From positions 2,626,501-2,690,500 of the forward strand of contig NZ_CP098747.1 of assembly GCF_023746535.1 (NCBI RefSeq): a stretch of DNA of 64,000 bases, in the 5' to 3' direction. This document shows positions 45,453 to 53,888 of the stretch, one piece after another. A program made the translations under genes and the position numbers. The first letter of the stretch is position 1. Each line of letters starts with the position of its first letter. The notes beneath the pieces are model-generated. The model had not been told where the DNA came from, did not search any database, and saw nothing but the letters and a program-made list of their open reading frames with translations. Source of the DNA: Sneathiella marina (lineage in GTDB: Bacteria > Pseudomonadota > Alphaproteobacteria > Sneathiellales > Sneathiellaceae).

Positions 45453-46820
45453 ATGGTCCGAATTACAGATGAAAATCGAAAATGGTGGATTCTTGCTGCA
45501 ATGGGTGGGACGCTAGCCCTCATTGTGCTTGATGAAACGGTCGTCGGTGTCGCTCTTCCGACCATCCAAAAACAGCTTGGCATGACGCAGGTTGGCAGCC
45601 ATTGGATCATCAATGCCTATTTTCTTATATTCACCATTCTCGCTGCAGCCGGGGGGAAAATGGGCGACATATTCGGGTACCGACGAATGTTTTTAGGGGC
45701 CCTTACTATTTTTGGCGTGTCCTCGATAGCCTGCGGTTTTGCCCAGAACGGCACCTGGATCATCGTTGCGCGCGGTTTCCAAGGGCTTGGCGCTGCCGTG
45801 GTCTTTCCCTTTTCCATAGCCATGGTTACAGCTGTTTTCGAGCCGGAACAACGCGGGCGGGCGTTCGGTATTCAAACAGCCGTTGGGGGTACCTTCATCT
45901 CTCTCGGCCCACTGGTTGGGGGTTTTTTTACAGAAGTGCTCAGTTGGCGGTGGATTTTCTGGATTAATTTGCCTTTGGTCCTAATTATTGCGACTGTGAT
46001 TTTACTAGCTTGGCGTGAACCACAAAAACCTGAAACCACGAATGCATCAGGGCTACAGCAAATTGATTTCAAGGGATTGGGGTTAATGGTTTTAGCCCTG
46101 TGTTCTTTTGTCGTTGCTGCGATGGTAGGGCCGGATTACGGTTGGGACAATCCCTTTATCATAACAGGTTTCGCAGTTGGCCTAGCGACAACAATTGTCT
46201 TCGTCATGGTGGAAACACGCCTTAAAAACCCATTGATCGAGCTCAAGCTATTTTCCATACGAACCTTTTCCGTCATGAATGCCATAGTGTTTATGGGTGA
46301 GTTTGGTAAAATGGCATTAATAATTTTCGGCGCCCTTTTACTTCAAAAGAATTTCGACATGAACCCTTTGATTGCAGGCATCGCCTTGTTACCCGCAGTC
46401 GTCCCTTCCTTGTTTTCCTCATTGGTAGCCGGATCTCTCTCTGACAGATTTGACGCCCGCAAAATATCGCTTATCGGGTTGCTATTAAATTGCAGTGCAA
46501 TGATCTGGATGGCGGTAACCGTTACATTGGATAATTATTACTATCTCATTCCAGCTTTCATCGCCTGGGGTTGCTCCTTGCCCTTCCATTTTGTCTCAAC
46601 CCGGCGCGCAGCTGTAAATTCCGTACCTGCTGATAAACTCGGGCAGAGCAGTGGATTGACCATGACCGCCCAGCTATTAGGCGGAACCGTTGGTATGGCG
46701 ACATGCAGTGCCCTTTATGCCAGTACCGGGTATTTCACATCCGTATATCTTGTAACAGCGGCCGTCATGGGAATTGTTGCCCTTGTTGGTTTCTTCAAGA
46801 TACGCAGCGAATTCGCGTAA
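45453..46820 (+). CDS. MFS drug-efflux-type transporter (DHA2-like)
   Basis: A 455-residue major facilitator protein with about 12-14 membrane helices. The sequence LDETVVGVALPTIQKQLG near residue 25 is motif D1 of the drug:H+ antiporter group. GGKMGDIFGYRRMFLGAL near residue 70 is motif A, and GFQGLGAAVVFPFSIAMV near 105 is motif B-like. DHA2 members export drugs, dyes and bile-salt-like compounds; the substrate is unknown. No partner membrane-fusion gene is adjacent. The SD region lies slightly far from the ATG, so the start is only likely. Confidence 0.88.
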   Translation: MVRITDENRKWWILAAMGGTLALIVLDETVVGVALPTIQKQLGMTQVGSHWIINAYFLIFTILAAAGGKMGDIFGYRRMFLGALTIFGVSSIACGFAQNGTWIIVARGFQGLGAAVVFPFSIAMVTAVFEPEQRGRAFGIQTAVGGTFISLGPLVGGFFTEVLSWRWIFWINLPLVLIIATVILLAWREPQKPETTNASGLQQIDFKGLGLMVLALCSFVVAAMVGPDYGWDNPFIITGFAVGLATTIVFVMVETRLKNPLIELKLFSIRTFSVMNAIVFMGEFGKMALIIFGALLLQKNFDMNPLIAGIALLPAVVPSLFSSLVAGSLSDRFDARKISLIGLLLNCSAMIWMAVTVTLDNYYYLIPAFIAWGCSLPFHFVSTRRAAVNSVPADKLGQSSGLTMTAQLLGGTVGMATCSALYASTGYFTSVYLVTAAVMGIVALVGFFKIRSEFA

Positions 46821-46849
46821 ATAGAGGCCGCTAAATGGCGGATGAATAC

Positions 46850-47137
46850 TCAGTCGAGAAGAAAATTCAGCCGGTCATCAGTTTTTGACGGCGTAATCTC
46901 AAGAATTTCAGCGCTTACGACATTTTCTGCGACAAATGGGTCTTCGTTCACTCTATCCTGAAGCTCCGCTTGCGACAGATTAAACGCCATTATCCCTCCG
47001 CCCAGGTTTGGCTGGAGACTTCCGGTCAACAAAAATACGCCGTCACGCAAACCGCGTTCAACCCACTCCTTGTGGCCTTCCATGTATTGGCTGGCTTGGT
47101 CTTTATTACTGGAAAACTTAAGTAATATGATGAACAT
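46850..47137 (-). CDS. YciI family protein
   Basis: A 95-residue small alpha/beta dimeric-barrel protein of the YciI (PF03795) family. It opens with a beta strand (FIILLKFSSNK), then HKEWVERGLRDGVFLLTGSL with the conserved histidine, and ends with FVAENVVSAEILEITPS. Family members resemble muconolactone isomerase folds, but the activity is mostly unknown. It lies 72 bases downstream of the tetR-type gene on the same strand, so it is the likely controlled partner of that regulator. Confidence 0.87.
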   Translation of the reverse strand: MFIILLKFSSNKDQASQYMEGHKEWVERGLRDGVFLLTGSLQPNLGGGIMAFNLSQAELQDRVNEDPFVAENVVSAEILEITPSKTDDRLNFLLD

Positions 47138-47209
47138 ATGATTTGCCCTTCTATAAATATAATATGAATGAACAAGGCACCCAACTTTGCCACCCTGTTG
47201 TGAATTGCG

Positions 47210-47815
47210 CTAATCTGTTCTGCTCTGGTGACATTCACTATACCCAGTACTTGTCGTGCACAACTTCAACCAGTCGCCCATCAGCGCTACTTCCTGTTCA
47301 ATGAATTGCTCATCGTGAAAAGCATTGGCCAGCGTGGCGACCCCCTGACTGCGGGCGAGTAAGTGCATTGCCAAAGCATCAGACTCTGCTTCGTGGCCGA
47401 GCAGTGTAAACTGCCTGCGCAACCATGTTCGAAACAGTGTGAACAGCTTGTTCGCATTAGCTTGCGAGTCATGGTCCAATTTCGCAAGCTCGGTGTTTAA
47501 TGTTCCGACCGGACAGCCATATAGCATGATCTTGGCCCGGTTTGCGATCAACAGGTGGATAAAACTGAGGATGCGATCCTGCGGTTCCTTCCCTTCCATC
47601 TCCCATTGATCCAGCATCTCTACGGTTTCAGCTCCGCGCAGATCGATCACGGCATCCAAAATTTCATCCTTGGATTCGAAATGATAGTAAAAATTACCGC
47701 GCGAGATCTGTACGGCCTCCGCAATATGTGAAAACGAAGTATGTTCGTAGCCTTGCTGATAGAACAATTGATCGGCAGCCTCAACAATGAGATCACGCGT
47801 TGTCTTGTCATTCAT
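47210..47815 (-). CDS. TetR family transcriptional regulator
   Basis: A one-component repressor of 201 residues. The helix-turn-helix lies in residues 22-45: FSHIAEAVQISRGNFYYHFE is the standard TetR recognition pattern. The C-terminal ligand domain has a cysteine in YGCPVGTLNTELAKLD, similar in placement to regulators that sense electrophiles (NemR-like groups), but that is only a hint. The ATG at 47815 follows AAAGG. A sigma-70-type promoter carrying two inverted copies of a 16-base operator lies 76-125 bases upstream, pointing to autoregulation and control of the YciI gene. Confidence 0.9.
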   Translation of the reverse strand: MNDKTTRDLIVEAADQLFYQQGYEHTSFSHIAEAVQISRGNFYYHFESKDEILDAVIDLRGAETVEMLDQWEMEGKEPQDRILSFIHLLIANRAKIMLYGCPVGTLNTELAKLDHDSQANANKLFTLFRTWLRRQFTLLGHEAESDALAMHLLARSQGVATLANAFHDEQFIEQEVALMGDWLKLCTTSTGYSECHQSRTD

Positions 47816-47890
47816 AAAGGTACCTTTCCAGCTCAACGGATCCTCTAGGGCCAAGCTGTCAAAGTCGACGGCCCTTTGCCTGTTCGAATC

Positions 47891-47940
47891 TAGGACAAAC
47901 GTCCTAAATCAGATATAGGACGTTTGTCCTAGGCTGTCAA
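47891..47940 (-). promoter_or_regulatory. TetR-gene promoter with two operators
   Basis: On the minus strand TTGACA (47940-47935) and TATATC (47917-47912) are 17 bases apart. One 16-base operator, TAGGACAAACGTCCTA on the minus strand, overlaps the spacer and the edge of the -10 box at 47931-47916. The same 16 bases stand inverted at 47906-47891, near the start point. The operator centres are 25 bases apart. Each has GGAC-N4-GTCC symmetry. Confidence 0.82.
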
Positions 47941-47960
47941 GAGCCCAACAACGCACAAAA

Positions 47961-47986
47961 AAGGGCCCGCCAGATGGCGAGCCCTT
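47961..47986 (-). terminator. Intrinsic terminator after rpsI
   Basis: On the minus strand, AAGGGCTCGCC and GGCGGGCCCTT form a stem (one G-T pair) with a four-base loop, followed by TTTTTTG. It lies about 25 bases past the rpsI stop and separates the ribosomal operon from the TetR promoter. Confidence 0.85.
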
Positions 47987-48011
47987 TTCGTAATAACTTG
48001 TAAGCTTCGAC

Positions 48012-48560
48012 TTAACGCTTGGAGAACTGGAAGCTCCGGCGTGCTTTCGCCCGACCGTATTTTTTCCGTTCCACAACCCGACTGTCGCGTGTCAGGAAGC
48101 CTTCAGCTTTCAAAGGAGGCCGCAATGCAGGCTCATAATATGTCAGGGCTTTGGAAACACCGTGACGTACAGCACCAGCCTGTCCGGATAAACCGCCCCC
48201 TTTAACCGTACAAATGACATCAAACTGGCCAACGCGATCGGTAACTTCAAACGGCTGCAACAAAAGCATCCGTAGAACCGGGCGGGCAAAATAGTTTTCC
48301 TGATCCCGACCGTTTACGGTTACCTTACCAGTACCTGGCTTGATCCAGACGCGGGCAATAGCATTTTTCCGCTTACCAGTGGCATAGGAACGGCCTTGCT
48401 CGTCGATTTTTGGATCCGGCAGGACAACATCAATGACTTCAACCGCTTCAATGACTTCTGCACCGGCTTCCACACCAGCGTCTGCGGCAGGCGCATCAGC
48501 TGCGGCAGCGCCGCTCGTCAGGTTTTTCAGATCCTCAAGGGAGTTTGCTTCATCAGCCAT
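48012..48560 (-). CDS. rpsI: 30S ribosomal protein S9
   Basis: Ribosomal protein S9, 182 residues. The core begins at [20 protein letters not shown] near residue 58 and ends with the conserved [17 protein letters not shown] tail that reaches the P-site tRNA. The first 55 residues are an acidic, Ala/Val-rich extension absent from the short E. coli form (130 residues) and seen in several alphaproteobacteria. It is two bases after rplM, with which it forms the usual operon, and is followed by a terminator. Confidence 0.97.
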   Translation of the reverse strand: MADEANSLEDLKNLTSGAAAADAPAADAGVEAGAEVIEAVEVIDVVLPDPKIDEQGRSYATGKRKNAIARVWIKPGTGKVTVNGRDQENYFARPVLRMLLLQPFEVTDRVGQFDVICTVKGGGLSGQAGAVRHGVSKALTYYEPALRPPLKAEGFLTRDSRVVERKKYGRAKARRSFQFSKR

Positions 48561-48562
48561 AC

Positions 48563-49027
48563 TTAGGCTCTCCTTACGTTCTTGGAATTCATGGAAGCTA
48601 CGTCCAGAACTTCGGGGTTTTGTGCTTCATGAGGATGTTCCGCTCCGGGATAAACACGGAGGTTACTAAATTGTTCACGGCCCAAAGCACCGCGTGGGAT
48701 CATCCGCTGAACAGCTTTCATAATCATGCGTTCAGGGTTATCGCCACCCAGGATCTTCTCCGCTGTACGGCTTTTGATGCCGCCAGGATATCCTGTGTGC
48801 CAATAGAAAACTTTGTCGGTCAGTTTTTTGCCCGTCAATGCAACTTTTTCAGCATTGATGACAACAACATGATCACCGCAGTTGATGTTCGGCGTGAACA
48901 TGGGCTTATGCTTGCCGCGCAAGCGGTTCGCAATAATCGAGGCAAGACGACCAAGAACGAGGCCTTCAGCATCGATCAGCAGCCATTTTGATTCCACCTC
49001 GGAGGGTTTCGCAGAATAGGTTTTCAT
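48563..49027 (-). CDS. rplM: 50S ribosomal protein L13
   Basis: Ribosomal protein L13, 154 residues, with the conserved opening [39 protein letters not shown] near residue 52 and [10 protein letters not shown]-like text ([19 protein letters not shown]) near residue 110. The ATG at 49027 gives the standard N-terminus; a 12-codon extension upstream has no family support. It leads the rplM-rpsI operon, and a good promoter stands 70-100 bases upstream. Confidence 0.97.
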   Translation of the reverse strand: MKTYSAKPSEVESKWLLIDAEGLVLGRLASIIANRLRGKHKPMFTPNINCGDHVVVINAEKVALTGKKLTDKVFYWHTGYPGGIKSRTAEKILGGDNPERMIMKAVQRMIPRGALGREQFSNLRVYPGAEHPHEAQNPEVLDVASMNSKNVRRA

Positions 49028-49098
49028 TTTAAACTCAGCCTTCGCTGTAGCGTGCCATAACAAAACAAGGGGAGCACGTCGCTCCCCGGTATTGCGCG

Positions 49099-49127
49099 GA
49101 TATAATCTCTGTTGATGTTCATGTCAA
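49099..49127 (-). promoter_or_regulatory. Predicted promoter of rplM-rpsI
   Basis: On the minus strand TTGACA (49127-49122) and TATATC (49104-49099) have a 17-base spacer. The boxes are close to consensus, as expected for a ribosomal protein operon. The predicted leader is about 65 bases. Confidence 0.6.
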
Positions 49128-49178
49128 ACGAAATAACGTAATTATTTCACTGATTTATGAATACGGTATTATATTACC

Positions 49179-49622
49179 CTATAAATTCTGTTTTTTGGGC
49201 GGAATGGCATATGTCAAGGTTACATGGGCGACCGGATCTTCAATTCCAATGGAATAAATGGATATTTCTCCGGTGGCAAGAGTCTTACCCAGTTTCAATA
49301 TATTTCCCCTGGCGACGATGTCACCGGGCGCCGGCTTGCGCAAAAAATTAATGTTCAGATTTGTCGTTACGGCAAGTGCCACCGGCCCAATTTGAGCAAG
49401 CAATAAAAGATACATCCCGGCATCTGCCAACGCCATCATAGTCGGACCGGATACCGTGCCGCCCGGACGCAGATGTTGCTCGGTTACCGACATTCGAATG
49501 GTAATAGTCTTGTCGTCCACATGCTCAACCCGCATATTCATGTGGTCTACCTGCGGGAAATGCTCACGATTGAAGTCTTCAAGCATTTTGGCTGTCATCA
49601 GGGGCACTATCGATTTCTCCAT
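49179..49622 (-). CDS. PaaI-type hotdog thioesterase
   Basis: A 147-residue hotdog-fold protein of the PaaI/YbgC-type acyl-CoA thioesterase group. The pattern LRPGGTVSGPTMMALADAGM near residue 52 covers the central hotdog helix, and LNINFLRKPAPGDIVARGNI near residue 95 the following strands. Substrate unknown. It stands just upstream of rplM on the same strand and is divergent from an enoyl-CoA hydratase-type gene, which fits an acyl-CoA theme. Confidence 0.87.
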   Translation of the reverse strand: MEKSIVPLMTAKMLEDFNREHFPQVDHMNMRVEHVDDKTITIRMSVTEQHLRPGGTVSGPTMMALADAGMYLLLLAQIGPVALAVTTNLNINFLRKPAPGDIVARGNILKLGKTLATGEISIYSIGIEDPVAHVTLTYAIPPKKQNL

Positions 49623-49793
49623 TTTTTTTAAATTATTCGTGAAACCATAAGCAGCGCCCTTATAGAAGGCAACAGTTTCCCTTTATAAGAACCATGTTGC
49701 AAAGATCATCCAGTCATTGATCCCCTGCCATAATAAGCTATGTTATGATCAACAATATAAAACAAGTTCGCTGCGCAAGGAACGGGAGGGACC

Positions 49794-50600
49794 ATGTCTG
49801 AAAGAATCAAAGAAGAAATGTTAGACGAAGACGCGGTCGTCCTGACTATTTCTAATAAAATAGCGACAATACAGCTAAACAATCCGGCAGCTCGAAACGC
49901 GCTCTCTACCGGCGTCATGGCGAGCATTCAGGAAATTCTAGACCGCCTTCATGATTCCAAGGATGCCCATGTGGTCATACTGGAAGCCGTCGGACCGGTA
50001 TTTTGCTCAGGGCATAATCTGAAAGAAATTGTCGGGATTGATCGTGAAGCGGCGATGCTGGCGCTATTTGAGCAATGCAGCAATATGATGCAGAGTATTG
50101 TCAACCTACCGAAGCCAGTGATCGCCAAGGTTAATGGTATGGCAACGGCAGCCGGGACGCAATTGGTCGCCTCCTGTGACCTCGCTTTTGCCTCCTCAAC
50201 ATCAAAATTTGCAACGCCGGGTGTTAATCTGGGTTTGTTCTGTTCGACACCGATGGTCGCCTTAAGTCGCAATGTGTCCCCGAAACACGCCATGGAGATG
50301 CTGTTGGGCGGAGAATTTGCGGACGCGGAGCAAGCGGCCCGAATTGGATTAATTAATCATGCCGTCGCGGAAGAAGATCTAGACCGAACCGTTCAGGATT
50401 TTGCAACCCGCATCGCGTCAAAATCGCCCCTCACCGTGAGAACCGGAAAGGCAGCTTTTTATAATCAGCTGACAATGCCGTTAGATGACGCCTATGCATA
50501 TACCTCTCGTGTCATGTCTGAAAACATGCAGACATTAGATGCTCAGGAAGGCATAAACGCCTTTTTGGAAAAACGTGACCCTAAATGGCGCGGTGAATAA
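49794..50600 (+). CDS. Enoyl-CoA hydratase/isomerase family protein
   Basis: Crotonase-fold protein of 268 residues. The oxyanion-hole segments are present: NPAARNALSTGVMASIQ near residue 30, FCSGHNLKEIVG near residue 70 and GMATAAGTQLVASCDLAFAS near residue 110. The typical catalytic Glu pair is not clear; the region around residue 130 reads KFATPGVNLGLFCSTP. That pattern is seen in ECHDC3-like members whose reaction is unknown. GGGAGG stands just before the ATG. The CoA-binding protein gene follows five bases later. Confidence 0.88.
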   Translation: MSERIKEEMLDEDAVVLTISNKIATIQLNNPAARNALSTGVMASIQEILDRLHDSKDAHVVILEAVGPVFCSGHNLKEIVGIDREAAMLALFEQCSNMMQSIVNLPKPVIAKVNGMATAAGTQLVASCDLAFASSTSKFATPGVNLGLFCSTPMVALSRNVSPKHAMEMLLGGEFADAEQAARIGLINHAVAEEDLDRTVQDFATRIASKSPLTVRTGKAAFYNQLTMPLDDAYAYTSRVMSENMQTLDAQEGINAFLEKRDPKWRGE

Positions 50601-50605
50601 TCCTT

Positions 50606-51097
50606 ATGGATCATGACAATTATGATGACGCTTATATCGGCGATATACTGAATTCTGTCGAAACGATCGCTGTTGTCGGCGCCAGCGACAATCCGGCCCG
50701 TCCCAGCTATTATGTAATGAAATATATGAAGCGTAAGGGGTTTCGCCAGATTCCGGTCAATCCCGGCAAAGCTGGCAGCGAAATTATTGGGGAAACCGTC
50801 TACGCAACTTTACGCGATATTCCCGAACCAGTAGATATGGTCGATTGCTTTCGCGCCAGCGAAGCTATTCCGGGCATTGTTGATGAGGCGATTGAAATCG
50901 GGGCGAAAGTGATCTGGATGCAACTTGGTGTCCGTCATGATGAAGCCGCAGCCAAGGCTGAAGCAGCCGGCCTAAAAGTTGTCATGAATAAATGCCCGAA
51001 AATAGAATTCGGCCGATTGTCCGGTGAAATAGCCTTTATGGGCGGGCGATCCGGCGTAATTTCCGCAAAACGTCAAAAACTTGTCAGAAAGAAATGA
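50606..51097 (+). CDS. CoA-binding domain protein
   Basis: A 163-residue protein formed of one CoA-binding Rossmann domain (PF13380). It has IAVVGASDNPARPSYYVMKY near residue 20, GFRQIPVNPGKAGSEIIGE near residue 43 and VIWMQLGVRHDEAAAKAEAA near residue 105, with a conserved cysteine in NKCPKIEFGRL. The family resembles the N-terminal part of succinyl-CoA synthetase-like enzymes and is found beside metY in many alphaproteobacteria. Its role there is unknown. Its stop lies one base before the metY ATG. Confidence 0.9.
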   Translation: MDHDNYDDAYIGDILNSVETIAVVGASDNPARPSYYVMKYMKRKGFRQIPVNPGKAGSEIIGETVYATLRDIPEPVDMVDCFRASEAIPGIVDEAIEIGAKVIWMQLGVRHDEAAAKAEAAGLKVVMNKCPKIEFGRLSGEIAFMGGRSGVISAKRQKLVRKK

Positions 51098-51098
51098 A

Positions 51099-52388
51099 AT
51101 GAGCGATCCCAAATTTGAAACCTTATCCATTCATGCCGGAGCAACACCGGATCCGACCACTGGTGCCCGTGTAACCCCTATTTATCAGACGGCATCCTAT
51201 GTTTTTGACGATGTGGATCATGCCGCAGAGTTATTTAATCTCCAGGCTTTCGGCAATATTTATAGCCGGCTTACCAATCCGACCAATGCCGTTCTTGAAG
51301 AACGGGTTGCTACGCTTGAAGGCGGTGCAACAGGCCTTGCCGTCGCATCAGGTCATGCTGCACAACTGGTGACGTTTCATACATTGATGGAGCCGGGTGA
51401 TGAATTCCTGGCGTCAACAAGATTATACGGCGGATCGATTACCCAATTCGGCCAGGCTTTCAAGAAATTTGACTGGAATGCCATTTTCGTCGATCCAAAA
51501 GACCCTGAAGATTTCCGCAAAGCTCTGACACCAAAATGCAAGGCCATCTTTATCGAGAGCCTCGCCAATCCCGGCGGTGTCATGACCGATATTCAAGCCA
51601 TTGCCGACATTGCCCATGAAGCGAATATCCCTCTTATCGTTGATAATACGCTGGCCACACCGTTTCACTGCCGCCCCATAGAATGGGGTGCTGATATTGT
51701 TTTACATTCCGCCACAAAGTTTCTTGGCGGGCATGGAAACTCCGTCGGCGGCATTATTGTCGATAGCGGAAAATTTGACTGGCGAGGCTCCGGGAAATTC
51801 CCAACAATGAGTGAGCCACACCCCTCCTATCACGGTTTGAAATTCCATGAGACTTTCGGCGAGCTGGGCTTTGGTATTGCATGCCGCGCCTTGGGCCTTC
51901 GTGATTTGGGGCCGGCATTGTCCCCTTTCAACGCCTTCTTGATCCTGACGGGCATTGAAACCCTGCCCCTTCGCATGGAGCGTCATAGTCAAAATGCCCT
52001 TGCCGTTGCCAACTATCTCAAGGATCATGATAAGGTTTCCTGGGTTTCCTACGCGGGACTGCCCAGCGACCCTTATTACGAACTGGGGCAAAAATACCTC
52101 AATGATGGTGCCGGCGCGGTTTTGACATTCGGCATCAAAGGCGGTTATCTCGCCGGCATTCAAATGGTCGAGAACATGGAGTTATTCTCACATCTGGCCA
52201 ATATCGGCGATACCCGCAGCTTAATCATCCATCCAAGTTCGACCACCCATCGCCAACTTGAGGAAGAGCAGCAAGTGGCCGCCGGTGCGGGGCCGGATGT
52301 TATCCGGTTATCCATTGGTATCGAGAATATTGACGATATTATCGCCGATCTGGAACAATCGCTCTCCAAGGTTACCGTAACCGACTAA
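51099..52388 (+). CDS. metY: O-acetylhomoserine sulfhydrylase
   Basis: PLP enzyme of the Cys/Met metabolism family, 429 residues. It makes homocysteine from O-acetylhomoserine and sulfide. Diagnostic stretches are FETLSIHAGATPDPTTGAR at the start, YQTASYVFDD near residue 28, YSRLTNPTNAVLEERVATLE near residue 55, and the PLP lysine in LHSATKFLGGHGN near residue 207. Length and the PKFETLSIHAG opening match MetY better than MetB/MetZ. The ATG at 51099 directly follows the stop of the CoA-binding gene. Confidence 0.93.
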   Translation: MSDPKFETLSIHAGATPDPTTGARVTPIYQTASYVFDDVDHAAELFNLQAFGNIYSRLTNPTNAVLEERVATLEGGATGLAVASGHAAQLVTFHTLMEPGDEFLASTRLYGGSITQFGQAFKKFDWNAIFVDPKDPEDFRKALTPKCKAIFIESLANPGGVMTDIQAIADIAHEANIPLIVDNTLATPFHCRPIEWGADIVLHSATKFLGGHGNSVGGIIVDSGKFDWRGSGKFPTMSEPHPSYHGLKFHETFGELGFGIACRALGLRDLGPALSPFNAFLILTGIETLPLRMERHSQNALAVANYLKDHDKVSWVSYAGLPSDPYYELGQKYLNDGAGAVLTFGIKGGYLAGIQMVENMELFSHLANIGDTRSLIIHPSSTTHRQLEEEQQVAAGAGPDVIRLSIGIENIDDIIADLEQSLSKVTVTD

Positions 52389-52765
52389 CGATCATAGGTC
52401 GCAAGTTCGATTAAGTTGAGATCCGGGTCCCGCACGTAAATGGATGTGATGGGCCCGGTTGCTCCGGTACGGCTAACAGGCCCCTGTAGTATGGGAATTG
52501 ATGCTGCTTTTAACCTGCTCTGTATAGCGGCAAGACTTCCTGAGAGGATAAAACAAAGATCGGCGGTTCCCGGCTTCGCAAGATATGCCCTTGGCTCCAG
52601 TTCTTTTCCTTGAATATGCAGATTGATTTTTGAACGCCCGAACGTCAGCGCTTGCCGCCCTTCTCCAAATACTTCAAATCCCATTTCCAGAACATCGCAA
52701 TAAAATGCTTTGGTCTCGTCAAGATTTGCGACGGTTAATACGAGATGGTCTAACCGGTCAATCAT
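52385..52765 (-). CDS. VOC family (glyoxalase-fold) protein
   Basis: A 126-residue protein of the vicinal-oxygen-chelate fold. It has the two paired beta-alpha-beta units: IDRLDHLVLTVANLDETKAF at the start, with a metal-position histidine in DHLVL, and YVRDPDLNLIELATYD at the end, with a glutamate. This is the common metal-site pattern of single-module glyoxalase/dioxygenase-like proteins. The reaction is unknown. The ATG at 52765 is after GGAAG. Its 5' end overlaps the 3' end of the heme A synthase gene by eight bases, so the two are coupled. Confidence 0.87.
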   Translation of the reverse strand: MIDRLDHLVLTVANLDETKAFYCDVLEMGFEVFGEGRQALTFGRSKINLHIQGKELEPRAYLAKPGTADLCFILSGSLAAIQSRLKAASIPILQGPVSRTGATGPITSIYVRDPDLNLIELATYDR

Positions 52766-53840
52766 AAGAACGTCTTCCATACAATTCGTGAACCACAAAC
52801 AGGCTGAAAGTTAGGACAATAATACCTCCGGCCTGATGCAATGCCCCCAGTGAAACAGGAACGACGTAAAGCAAGGTGAGGATGCCAATAAAAATTTGAA
52901 GAAAGACGACAATCAATAAATAGGATATTGAGGATCGGACGGACAGAGCAATATTCTGGTCCCGGCTTATCAGGTATAGAAGAACGCTTATTACGGCAAT
53001 AACATAGGCAACCATCCGATGGGAAAACTGGATAGCAGCCGGATTTTCCAGAAAATTCACGTACCAGGGCTGCATATACAAAAATTCTTCCGGCACAAAC
53101 TGACCCGCCATGAGCGGCCAGTCATTAAAGACAAAACCGGCATTCAATCCGGCGACAAATCCGCCAATCAGTATTTGTAGGGAAATGAGGATAAGCAGGG
53201 TCATGGACCAGAACCGTACCGACCTGTCATCCCGACTAGCACGGCTCTTTTCCGGGCGCAAAAGATCAAAAACTGTCCACAAGATCACTGAGTAGATCAA
53301 ACTGGCAAGCGCCAGATGCGCTGTTAAACGGTAATGGCTGACATCCGGATCATCAACGAGGCCGCTCTTGACCATGAACCAGCCCATGCCTCCTTGTAAG
53401 CCGCCCAAGATAAGAAGAATGGCCAATCGTGGTACCAATTTCCCACGGATTCTACCAAAAACAAGAAACAGGACAAACGGGATAAAGAAAGCCAGCCCAA
53501 TGATCCGGCCAAGGACACGATGGGCAAACTCAAAGGCATAGATCCCCTTGAATTCAGATAACGACATTCCCTTGTTCACTTGTTGATATTCGGGAAAGGC
53601 TTTGTATCTTTCAAACTCCGCCGTCCATGCTTGATCACTGAGTGGTGGCAACCAACCTGTAACAGGTTTCCAGTCAGTCATGGACAATCCTGAATTTGTC
53701 AGCCGGGTAACACCGCCCAGGACGATCATCACAAATACCAGTATTGCCACCAGAATCAGCCAGGAAACGATCAGTTTCCGATTAGTCGGAAGGACGTCAG
53801 AAGGCGATTTGATTTGCTCATTTTCCATGGTTGGCAACAT
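52758..53840 (-). CDS. ctaA: Heme A synthase (COX15/CtaA)
   Basis: Eight-helix membrane enzyme that oxidises the heme O methyl group to give heme A for cytochrome c oxidase; 360 residues, the length of the COX15-type (class II) enzyme. The four helix-bound histidines are visible in FEFAHRVLGRIIG-like text (EFAHRVLGR), HYRLTAHLALASL, FSHRMVAYVI and GALHQAGGI. NSGLSMTDWKPVTGWLPPL near residue 50 is a strong family mark. Alternative ATG starts lie four codons apart; the first is given. Confidence 0.96.
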   Translation of the reverse strand: MLPTMENEQIKSPSDVLPTNRKLIVSWLILVAILVFVMIVLGGVTRLTNSGLSMTDWKPVTGWLPPLSDQAWTAEFERYKAFPEYQQVNKGMSLSEFKGIYAFEFAHRVLGRIIGLAFFIPFVLFLVFGRIRGKLVPRLAILLILGGLQGGMGWFMVKSGLVDDPDVSHYRLTAHLALASLIYSVILWTVFDLLRPEKSRASRDDRSVRFWSMTLLILISLQILIGGFVAGLNAGFVFNDWPLMAGQFVPEEFLYMQPWYVNFLENPAAIQFSHRMVAYVIAVISVLLYLISRDQNIALSVRSSISYLLIVVFLQIFIGILTLLYVVPVSLGALHQAGGIIVLTFSLFVVHELYGRRSYD

Positions 53841-53888
53841 ACCGGACTACCGACAGAAAGCAATGCCTTGCGACTATCCGTCGCAGAT

